From the IMG/VR virus record IMGVR_UViG_3300047460_000101, positions 1-29,078 of that record: 29,078 bases of DNA. One strand, given 5' to 3'. Every line of letters begins with the position of its first letter. The stretch's first letter is position 1. The DNA comes from a virus. The notes below the pieces were generated by a model. The model ran no database searches. It had not been told where the DNA came from and saw only the letters and a program-made list of their open reading frames with translations. The translations under genes were made by a program, and so were the position numbers. Shown here piece after piece: positions 1 to 10,200 of the stretch.

Positions 1-1
1 T

Positions 2-589
2 GCTAATGATCATCCACCTTCCAAAGGTGCTACTATCAATGACTTCAAGAGGCGTTTGAACGGACATATTTCCTTGTATTTGACCGAGAATGATGTACTT
101 CCTTCTACTGGTTACTGCATTGATTGGATAAACAACATTCCCCATTCATTTTTCCAGAAACAAGTTATTGATATAGCTGACGAATGCCTTAAGAAGCATC
201 GTTGTTCTGCTAGTGTTGTTGCTATTGATTCTCCAAAGGCAAATGCTTTTGCTGCTAGGCATTGTCCAAACAACCTGAAGGTAGTTCCTCTCAATGTTTC
301 TGCTCAGAAGGGTGGAGGAATCAAAACAACTTACTTTGATCGTGCTTTCATTAGTGCATTTTATGGAGCAGGAGAACTATCTTTCATTGGTTATACTCAA
401 GGTATCGAAGCTGATGAGGTTCCTTACTTCCGTGAAAAAGCACAGGAAAAAGTAGATTCTGCCAATGGTGCATTTGAAGCAGCATTCCAAAAGCGTTTGG
501 AAGAAGGTAAGAACTTTAAGATGTTTAAATTAGAGGGATTCATTCCTCAAATCATCGGTGAAGAAGACTCTACTGAACTAGTTAAGTAA
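2..589 (+). CDS. 3' part of an unrecognised phage protein
   Basis: The reading frame is open from the first codon of the window (base 2), so the gene starts upstream and only its last 195 residues are visible. A TTG at 56 could act as a start, but the codons before it are equally protein-like (A-N-D-H-P-P-S-K-G), so truncation at the window edge is the better reading. The protein is soluble-looking, with alternating hydrophobic and charged stretches, no membrane segment and no motif I recognise. The central part has a KGGG turn followed by an aromatic and aliphatic segment, and the C-terminus is charged and helical-looking. It ends at TAA just before a strong hairpin and a tRNA gene, so it is probably the last gene of its transcription unit. 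I do not assign a function. That it is coding is well supported by length and composition. Confidence 0.75.
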   Translation, partial: ANDHPPSKGATINDFKRRLNGHISLYLTENDVLPSTGYCIDWINNIPHSFFQKQVIDIADECLKKHRCSASVVAIDSPKANAFAARHCPNNLKVVPLNVSAQKGGGIKTTYFDRAFISAFYGAGELSFIGYTQGIEADEVPYFREKAQEKVDSANGAFEAAFQKRLEEGKNFKMFKLEGFIPQIIGEEDSTELVK

Positions 590-597
590 TAATTTAA

Positions 598-613
598 GGG
601 GACTTCGGTCCCC
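598..613 (+). terminator. GGGGAC-UUCG-GUCCCC hairpin after the first gene
   Basis: Six perfect base pairs (GGGGAC 598-603 with GTCCCC 608-613) close a TTCG tetraloop, the very stable C(UUCG)G type. It starts nine bases after the TAA stop of the preceding gene and ends three bases before the tRNA. No T-run follows (CAATCCTC), so it is not a classic intrinsic terminator. It could instead protect the mRNA 3' end or help tRNA 5' processing. The hairpin is clear; its role is inferred. Confidence 0.6.
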
Positions 614-616
614 CAA

Positions 617-688
617 TCCTCTTTAGCTCAGCGGTAGAGCGGTTGACTGTTAATCAATTTGTCCCTGGTTCGATCCCAGGAAGGGGAG
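617..688 (+). tRNA. trnN: tRNA-Asn (anticodon GTT)
   Basis: A full cloverleaf can be folded by hand. The acceptor stem TCCTCTT/AAGGGGA has one G-U pair, with discriminator G at 688. The D stem is GCTC/GAGC. The anticodon stem GTTGA/TCAAT encloses the loop CTGTTAA with anticodon GTT. A five-base variable loop follows, then T stem CCTGG/CCAGG around TTCGATC. CCA is not encoded (TTA follows), so the host must add it. tRNAs are common in T4-like cyanophages and usually explained as codon supplementation; Asn codons AAC and AAT are frequent in the giant tail protein downstream. A strong hairpin lies just upstream and an HNH-type gene just downstream. Confidence 0.95.
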
Positions 689-752
689 TTATGATAACAT
701 ACAAAGAACAACTAGAATACATCTACATATGTTTTAGAGAAGTGTTTTTGAT

Positions 753-1103
753 ATGCCTTACAAAGATAAAGAAGAAAATCGTAAGTATCAGCGCGAGTGG
801 GCGAAAAAGAATTCAAAAACTATTAAATCAAATCAAATTGGTTCTCAGAGGAGAAAGCAGATAGTAGAGGATGCAAAGAAGCATTCATGTATCATCTGTA
901 ATAAAGATTTTCATCCTATACAAATGGATCTTATTCATGTAGATCCATCACCAAAAAAACACAGCGTATCGAAATTATTACAGATAGCTAGTTACAAGAC
1001 ATTACAAGAAGAAATTGATAAATGTGCCCCAATATGTGCAAACTGTAATAGACTATTACAGAATGGTTACGTAGATCTACCTGAACTCATTGTTATGCCA
1101 TAA
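753..1103 (+). CDS. Small HNH-family protein, metal site apparently degraded
   Basis: 116 residues. The highly charged N-terminus (MPYKDKEENRKYQREW) is typical of small free-standing phage and bacterial HNH proteins and supports the 753 start. A zinc-knuckle pair is visible: C46-x2-C49 and C95-x2-C98. Between them lies MDLIHVDPS, matching the family pattern D-x-H-H-x-D-P, and the end matches the family pattern C-A-N-C-H-R-x-x-H. By eye the first H of the pair is I61, and the two C-terminal His are N99 and Q103. Only H62, equivalent to the general base, remains, so it may be inactive as a nuclease while still folding around structural zinc. Intact relatives are often homing-type endonucleases, and its place beside a tRNA fits that. 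There is no clear Shine-Dalgarno sequence. The family call is fairly sure; the loss of activity is inferred. Confidence 0.72.
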   Translation: MPYKDKEENRKYQREWAKKNSKTIKSNQIGSQRRKQIVEDAKKHSCIICNKDFHPIQMDLIHVDPSPKKHSVSKLLQIASYKTLQEEIDKCAPICANCNRLLQNGYVDLPELIVMP

Positions 1104-1163
1104 GGTTCAAATCTCACTACTTCTAAATCTTAGAACCCAACAGTATTTTCAGTCTTCTACTGG

Positions 1164-1171
1164 TATAAATA
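1164..1171 (+). promoter_or_regulatory. T4-type late promoter box TATAAATA
   Basis: The octamer TATAAATA is an exact match to the late promoter consensus read by the phage sigma factor gp55 in T4-like phages. These promoters have no -35 element. It lies in the only sizeable intergenic gap before the virion genes, 40 bases ahead of the ATG at 1211, so transcription would start about 10 bases downstream and leave a leader of roughly 30 bases. No other copy was seen in an intergenic position, so it may serve the whole tail block to about 25.2 kb. Confidence 0.8.
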
Positions 1172-1210
1172 AACCCGAGGACAAAGTATCACCGCAGGGT
1201 CAGAGTAATC

Positions 1211-4200
1211 ATGCCATTAACACGTTTAGATAACCTTATTAGTTCAAAAACTGGTAAGTATCTTTATGTTTCGCCAGACGATTTTAACGCAACAGATGCG
1301 TTATCGAACCGAGGCAATTCACCAGTAACACCTTTTAAGAGTATTCAGAGAGCATTCTTAGAGATTGCTAGATATTCTTATCTACCTGGTTTCCAGAACG
1401 ATAGGTTCGACCAGTTCAGCATTATGCTGATGCCTGGTATTCACTATATTGATAACCGTCCTGGTCTTGTTGACACTAGCGGTATTGATGTATTTGGATT
1501 TGATCAAGCTACTAACGCTTGGACTGATGATAGTATCCTTGACATCTCTAACCCAGATAACATTTTCTATAAGTACAACAACACTGAGGGTGGTGCAATC
1601 ATCCCTAGAGGTTCTTCTCTCGTAGGTTATGACCTAAGAAGAACTGTTGTTCGTCCAATGTACGTTCCCGACCCTGCAACAACGGAACGTGAAATTCCTC
1701 GCTCTGCAATCTTTAACGTAACTGGTGGTTGTTACTTCTGGCAGTTCACCATTAAAGATGGACAAACTACATCTGAATCTCCTCTTTATGATAACTCTGA
1801 AGGAAGTGGTTTAGTTTATTATGATCCTAAGGATTTCGCAAAAAAATCCGCACCAAATTTTTCTCACCACAAGCTAACTGTATTTGAATATGCTGATACA
1901 GAAGAGTTAAGTCTTTTCTATAGAAAAATTGCAAAAGGTTTCTCTGCATATCAACCTACAATTGATGATCCTGGTGAATTTGATTTCAGAGTCCAAGAGA
2001 ACAGAATTGTTGGTCCTTTATCTGACTCTAGAGTTATTGAGTCTTTAACTCTTGCAGATGCTACAACTGATCCTAGTATTCCTGCATCCACTGCAGAAAT
2101 TACAGTAACAACTAAAGTTGACCATGGATATTTTGCTGGTCAGTTTGTTGCTATTGCTAATACACAAATTGATGATGTATTAGAAGGTATCTTCCAGATC
2201 AAAGAGATTGATCAGAATGATGCTCGTAAATTTAAGTACGAAGTTCCATTCGTTGTAAGTGGAATTGGTAGTAATATTGTATCTGGTCAGACAGTTAGTG
2301 TTGACACTACTCCTGCACTAGGACAGAATGCACAGACATTAGCAGAGGTTGACTCTGTTGAATCTGCATCTCCATATGTCTTTAACGTATCGATTAGATC
2401 TACGTGGGGTATTTGTGGTATCTGGGCGAATGGTTTAAAAGCCACTGGATTTAAATCCATGGTTATCGCTCAGTATACGGGCGTATCGTTGCAGAAGGAT
2501 GACAGAGCATTCATTCGTTATGATGAATATACTAACACATGGAACCAAGCATCACTAGTAGATGCATTTGCTACTGTTCCTTATCACACCAAGGGTGATA
2601 GCTATTGGAAGGATGAGTGGAGAAACTTCCACGTTCGTGCTTCGGATGATGCTTTCATTCAGAACGTTTCTATCTTCGCTGTTGGTTTCGCTGATCACTT
2701 CCTAATGGAAAGTGGTGGTGACATGTCCATCACGAACTCAAACTCCAACTTTGGTAATACATCACTTCATGCTATTGGTTTCAAAGGATTTGCCTTTAAC
2801 CAAGATAAAGGTGGTTTCATTACTGACATCATTCCACCTGAAGCAGTTATTGATAATACTGCTAGTACCAAGAAGATCAATTATTATACAATTGATATTC
2901 AAGGAACTCTACAAACTTCTCAGAATTACACCAAACTATTCCTTGGTAATGATGACATCGTAGATCCTCTGGTAAGACCAGCTGCGACCATCAATGGTTA
3001 TAGACTTGGTGCTAAATCTGATGATAAATTATATGTTAAATTAGATAATGCTCCTGGCACAGATGAATTCTTTAATGCACAACTAGAACCAACTGGTTTT
3101 GTTAAGTATGTTGCTAAGGGTTCTATTCTCAATCCTTCTGGTGGTGTAGTTAATAGTGTCTATGCAGATGCTGCTAACTTAATCGAATCTAACCGTCGTA
3201 TGATTCAGGAGGAAGTCTTCGGATATATCTTAGAGAAGTATCCTAGACTCCAGAATATTCCTTATGTTAATCCTGGTCTAAATCCTGCAGGCAACAGATA
3301 CTTTGATGCTCGTAATCTAATTGCTGCTAACCGTCAACAGATTGTTGATACAGCATTCGATGATATGATCACAACCTATGGATCTAGTGTGATCCAAGGT
3401 ATTGGTGATGGTAAGTGTAAGAGAGATATTGGTCTGATTGTTGACGCTGTTGCAGAAGATCTTAAGGATGGTGGTAACTCTAACGTTATTGCTGCAACCA
3501 GAACTTACTTCGATGGTGATGGCAATCCACTAACTAATGGTTTAGTTGGTGAGGAAGACTATGCAACTTATGCATTCCGTAGAGCTCGTGATCTATGTAA
3601 ACTTGCTATTGCTAACCTACTAACTGTACAGGCAGATCTATATGATCCTGATCCTAACAGTAACCTTGCTCCTTATGGTATCAACCTCGGTAAGACAGGT
3701 TCTCAGGCAGAACTAGATGGTGATACAACTAACGGTGTAACGATTGACCTTGCACTCAAGGCAGATCCTGCATCCCGTTATAAGGACGCACGTAACAGAA
3801 TTGTCGCCAATAGAGAGTTCATCCTAGATGCAGCACTTGCTGAGGTAAGTGTATATCATCCTGACTTCTACATTCCTGGCGACACACAAACCAATTCACA
3901 GTCTAGACTTGCTGATGGATTTAGAATGATCCGTCGTAACTCTTCTGAGATTAGAGATAAGGCACTTGCAGCTATTGCTGTTGCTCATCCTAATTTCTAT
4001 ATTGATGGTGATAATCAGACTGATGAAGGATCTAGATATGCATCTGCATATCGTTTGATTGCAAACAATAGAAACCAGATTATTGATGTTGCATTGGCAG
4101 AAACAACTGTACAACATCCAGACTATTACTTTGTTGGTGATCAACAGACTGATGCACGTTCAAGATATGCTGATGGTTATCGTTTAATCCAGCAAAACAA

Positions 4201-7200
4201 AACTGAGATTGTCAACACTGCATGGACAAATACACTAGGACAGTATGCAGGCGCTGCAGCTACTGAAGTTAAGTGTAAGCGTGACATGGGCATCTTCGTT
4301 GATTCTGTATCTCTTGACCTCTTCGTTGGTGGTAACAAGTACGCACGTAAGTTTATTCAAGAATACTTTAATGCTGCTGGTAATGCTTGGATCTCTGGTG
4401 GTCTACAAGGTGAAGAGACTGAAAGTATCTACGCATTTAACCAAGCAAGAGATTTAATGAAATCTGCTGTAGCTAACCAACTTTCTATTCAAGATCCTAC
4501 AGTTACACCAGGTCCTGCACAATATGGTGGAGGTGGTGGAGACATTGCTAACACTAACGCTGGTGCATGTGATGATGTACAATCTGCAATCACAACTCTA
4601 GTTGATATTGTTACGACACAGATTGCTGCTGGTGACCTATCCGCTCTACCTGCCGAGACAGCATATATCGCAGGTCCTGGCGAAGAGAAATGCCGTAGAG
4701 ATATTGGTATCTTTGTTGATAGTATCGCACTTGACTTGTTCTGTAAAGGTAATGTTTACACTCACAGATTTGGAGCAGAGTTCTTTACAGATGCTTCAAC
4801 TCCTGAGTTCTCATTCAACTCAGGGGTATACAATACCAACTTCAATAAAGCTGCTGAGACGATCAAGAAAGCGATCACTAATCAGCTTTACGAAAAAGAT
4901 CTATTCAGAACAGCAGACAATGCACCTGGCTCAGCATATGGTCAGGTATCTAAAAATTACACACCACATGGTGCAACTTATAATGCAGCAACTGGTGATA
5001 TGGTTCTTAGTATCGCTAACCATGGTTTAAGTAATGGCGACCGTGTTAAGATTGCAGATTCTGGAGTTGTATTTACATGTACTATGGATAGCAATGGTAG
5101 TAACCATGCATATCCACGTAATACAGACCCTGCATCTGGACAGTACCTTGAGATTACTGCATCTACGACAGATAGTATCACAGTTAATGTTGGTGCATCT
5201 CCTGCTGGACAGCAATACGATCATACATTTGTAAGTGCTGTTGCTAATTGTGTAAACTTTGCTGGTAACACTGCAAATCAACTAATCGATGCTCAGACTG
5301 CTCTATGCTCTGACGTTCAATCTGCTGTTGACTCATTAACAAGTATTGTAACTACAATTCTTTCTAATGGTAACCTCAGCACCATGCCTATTGAGGTTAA
5401 CTATGGTAGTGGTAGAGGTCCTGGCGAACTTAAGTGTGCTCGTGACATCGGTTACTTTATCGATGCTATCTCTGTTGATATGTTCTGTGAAGGTAATAAG
5501 CATACTAGAACATTCACTGAGCAATACTTCACTAATGCTACTACACCTCTAAACAACGGTCTTGTTGGTGAAGAAGCAGAAAGTGTTACTGCTTTCAACA
5601 CTGCTCTTAATGAAATGAAGAGAGCAGTTACTAACCAACTATACTATAAAGATCTCACTGTAACTGAAGGTGAGAGTCAATATGGAGATGGCAATGGCAC
5701 TGTTGCTAGAAATTCTTCTACTGCATGTGCTGATGTTCAGAATGCTATCACTACACTAGGAACTATTGCTACTGATGCAATCACTGCTGGTAATATTACT
5801 GGTGGTATCTGGAACTCTGCTGCTAATGCTGGAACATTCATCACTGGCGAAGCTAAGTGTCGTAGAGATCTTGGTATCGTTGTTGATGCTGTTGCACAGG
5901 ATCTCTGGTTTGGTGGTAACGAGTTTACTATCGCTGCAACTAAAGAATACTTTAATAATAATGCATTAATTGCTAACGGTGTTGATGCTGAAGTTGCACC
6001 TTCTATCACTGCATTCAAGCGTGCTGAAGATTTAATGCAGCGTGCATTAAATAACGTTTACTATGATCGTGACCTTAATATCACACTAGATCAGACAGGT
6101 GATCCACCAATCGTAGGTGACATCGAGTGTGATGCACATGACATGGTAACTTCTAACCTAGACTTCATTGCAGAAGAAGCATATCTTCGTATGATTGCTG
6201 CATATCCTGCTTACACACCACAGGCAAATAACACTGCACAGGATTGTAAGGATGATGTTATTACTGTCCTTAAAGAAGTTATGTGGGACGTTAAGTTTGG
6301 TGGTAACTATAAGACATATGATGCTGCTAAGATCTATGTCACTAACTACGATTATCAAACTGGTACTAACATCTCAACGTTCCTTGATGCTGAACGTGAT
6401 GAAGCTGCTAAGGTAATGCTTGAGGCGAAGAACATCGCCATGCAGGTTATCAAGAATGAAACTGTAACCACTGATGTTTCTAATACTAAAACTCAAGTCA
6501 TCGACACTACAATTGTTGATGATTGGGATGCTGATGAACTACTACCTAAGTGTGGTTCAGCTGTCGCTGCTGTTGATACTTTGTTTGGTATCGTTATTCA
6601 AGCAATTGGTAATGATGGTGGCGTAGGTAATCTTGATGGTGTAGTTAGAACTACTCTTGATGGTCCTGATCCTGCATGGAACAAGGCACTCAATGTTATC
6701 AGCACTACTGCTACTTCTGTTACACTTAACGTTGGTGCATCTGCATCACAAGATCAATATCCACACACATTTATCGCAGCAGCTACTGGTGCTTTAGTAT
6801 CTGGTGGTGCTTATGCTCATACATTTGTAAGTGCATCTGCTGACGCTGTTAACGTGGTTAACGGTAGTCCATTAACACCAATTAATGCAACATACGATGC
6901 TGCAAGTGGTGATCTAACTCTATACTTTGGAACTGCACATGGTGTAACCACTAGTGATCAACTATCTCTGGACAATAACTCACTCACATTCTCTTGTGAT
7001 ATGGGTAGAGATTCAACAACTAAGACTTATCCTCGTGCTGGATCTGATCCTGTTGCTGGTCAAAATGTTAACCCAACTGCTGTAACTGCAACCTCTATTA
7101 CAATTAATGTTGGTGCATCTCCTCTAGTTGAGCACAATGTATCGAACGCTGTTTATGATCCTGCTACTGGTTCTGTTGCTCTTACGATTGGTTCTCACAC

Positions 7201-10200
7201 AATAACCTCTGGTACTAGTGTCAAACTTAAGGAAGAATCTTTAATCTTCAAGTGTACTAAGGATCAGAATGTTATGACACATTCTTATCCTAGAGCATCT
7301 GGTAAGTATAGACCTGCTGCATATGCAGATGGTAACTGTTCTGATGTTCTAGCTACTGTTAACGCACTGATTGATATTACATGTAACTCCCTTAATGATG
7401 GTAACCTTAACAACTTACCACCTCTAAACAATGGTGAGTGGGATTGTGCAAACGTTCGTAGTTCTATCGAAGTTCTCTTTGATATTCTACAAGATGCAAT
7501 CGTTGGTGGTACACTTGCTGGTTTACCTCCTCTTAACACTGGAGACTTCACAATCAATAACGAAGCATCCAAGTGTTTCCGTGATGTTACTTACATCGTT
7601 GATGCTGTTGTTAATGACTTACGACTTGGTGGTAACATTAACAGTATCCAAGCTGGTGAGGCATACTATGTTGGTAACAACCTAGAGTATATTGACGGTG
7701 AGAAGACTGAAACTCTAGATGCATGGAACTATGTTGGAGAGATGGCAACTGCTGCCATGAGAAACTTCGATGTTCTCGCATTCAACTGTTCTACAACTAC
7801 TGGTTCTGCAATCGTTGATGTTAACGATACTCGTGGCATCATTATTGGTATGAGTGTCAAGGAATATGATGACACTGATCCAACTGCACCAGCATATGTC
7901 AATGGATTGCTACAAAGTGGAGCAACTCAACTAGTATCTAATATCCCTGCTGGTACATATGTCAAGAACATTGTAAGTAATACACAAATTGAACTTGGTG
8001 TTAATGGTTCTAGACTAACTGAAGGCAACACAGTCAACGCCTTACAGACTAGCACTACAACTGAACTATACTTTGTATATGAAAGTGGTATTTGGGCGGA
8101 TACATTACCCACAACTAAGATTGTCGGTCCTGCAGGAACTGGTGAAGAGGTCATTCAAGACACCACAGTTTCTTCAACAAATAGAGAGTGTTCTGGTACT
8201 GCTAATGCTATTGAAACATTAGTCGGTAACATCACTACTATTATTAATAGTGGTCTTGGCACAGTTACTAGACAAGAGCAGACAGTTAACACTGCACTTC
8301 TTGCATCTAGAGCTACAGTATTTACGATTGACGTTTCTGGTAGTGGTCCTTCTAACCCACATGACTTTGAAACTGGTACAGCAGTTAGATTAGTTCCACG
8401 TCCACGTTTCGATCAAGTAACTGGTAAGTATGTTGATGTTGATAAGCGTCTTGTTAGACTACCTAATGGTTTTGATACTAACAGAACATACTATGTCATT
8501 GCACCAGGTAGAGTAACACAACCAGAGAATTACGGTGGTACATCATTCTTCGATGGTAGTGATCAAACTAGATTGATGCTTGCAACCTCTAGAGAGAACG
8601 CAGCATCTGGTATTTACATTTATGCATCTGAAACTGATGCAATTGATAAGGATGTTGAGATCGATCTCTATCAGTTTGTCTTAGATGACAAGTATGATCT
8701 ACACAATTATACTGGTGTACTAAGTACATCAGTTAACGCTGGTATTCAAACAGATGTATCTCACATCTTTGATGCTCCTAATGCTGGTACTACACCTCAG
8801 AAAGCATTCATCAGAGCTGTTGAGGGTGGTGTTCTACCTCTAATCTCACAGACCTATGTTAACGATCCTCAGGTTGCAGTAACTGATTCACAGAACTCTG
8901 CTATCGGTAGAATCAATCCTAACATTGAGTTCTTCACTCGTTATCAGAACAATAAGACACTTACATTACACAAGACACATGCTGATGCAATTAACAATGT
9001 AAATCCAATTACATTTGCATCTGGTCAATCTGGTCTTGAGTTTAATGTTTATGCTAACAAGAGTCGTTCGCCAATGCGCTTCGATCCTGGTTTCACTGAT
9101 GCTACTGCAACTAATGGTAAGTGGTACATCCAGTGTAAGGATGAGGTAACTGGTAGTGGTGATCCTACAGATAATATCTTCTGGAGAATTTCTCAGTCTG
9201 ATTACGCTGATAGGCAGAGATCCACTGATATGTGGTATCAACGTCTAGAGGATAATCGTGACAAGGATGATAGAACATACAAATTACGTATGGTCATTCC
9301 TAAGTATCTTGAGAATGCAAGAGATCCTATTAATGGATTTGTTGTTAAGACAAGAACTGATGACACACGTAAGTTAGTACCTCAGAAGATTGTATTAAAA
9401 CCAGTTGTAGGTACAGTATATGGTGCTCGTTTTGAAAACCCAGTACAAGCTGGTGAATATATTGGATACGATTCTGCTGATTTCAATACTAATAGTCTTA
9501 ATTTAGATGCACAGTATGATCCATTTAAAAAGGATCAAACAGGTGCAGGCATTGAGTACAGAGCATTTGCAAGATTCACCTCTGGTATTCAAGCAACTAT
9601 TCAATCTGGTCGTTATGTAGAAGATGTTTTAGATCCTTCTATCAAGTATCTTGAGTTAAATCTATATGATCATGCTGTTGATACTAGAAACTTCCCTGGA
9701 TTAAGGAACGAGACATTTACTACAATTAAGATTACTGCTCCTCAAGGTGGTAACTTCGTAACTAGTAAGGTAGATAATACTTCTGGATCTCCTAATGCTA
9801 TTAGTTTTACTGGTAATTCTTCTGGTTTAGCTAACGTTCATGCATATTATACTGTAAATGGTGAACATTACTTAATCATCAAGAACGTTCGCAGTGGTGA
9901 TTTAGAGTACAGTGAATATGCCAATACAAGATTTACTCAAGGAACTGTCTTTGCTGACATGCTTGAGGATCAGGACATGGGCAAATCGCTTCCTCTAAAA
10001 ACTCAAATCAGAAAAAATAATCCCCAGTTTTTCTACAAGCAAAACGGCGCTAACGTTTATACTATCACACCTGGCGACAGAATTCAAGATGACGCTGGTG
10101 TTGAATACTATGTTGATAGTGTTGAAGATGCAGGAGTTATCGAAGATACATTCTATATCTTCGGATATGACACTCTACAAAAGAGAATTTCTGGACAGCA

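Larger units (their letters stand above)
3413..8260 (+). repeat. Interspersed Cys-helical modules in the giant protein
   Basis: Two module types alternate. Type B (K-C-x-R-D-I-G-x-x-V-D-A, D-L, G-G-N, Y-F) starts at about 3413, 4271, 4688, 5432, 5855, 6242 (divergent: D-C-K-D-D) and 7571. Type C (C-x-D-V-Q-x-A-I-x-T-L-x-x-I-V, then G-x-L-x-x-L-P) starts with its Cys codon at about 4568, 5306, 5726, 6551, 7337, 7445 and 8189. The Cys at the start of each module is kept in all copies while much else changes. Modules are arranged irregularly, with beta segments inserted, which suggests growth by duplication and shuffling. Confidence 0.8.

Noticed and set aside
617-688. tRNA considered as a phage attachment site
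   Set aside because: No integrase gene and no second copy of the tRNA 3' end were seen, and T4-like cyanophages are lytic.
643-864. 73-codon frame starting inside the tRNA
   Set aside because: It begins within the tRNA-Asn gene and overlaps the HNH gene, whose frame has recognisable motifs.
1141-1162. CAGTA ... TACTG possible hairpin before the late promoter
   Set aside because: Only five pairs around a 12-base loop and no T-run, so it is too weak to call a terminator.
3776-4250. Tandem repeat considered as a CRISPR array
   Set aside because: The repeats are 129 bases, divergent, in frame and coding, with no spacer structure.
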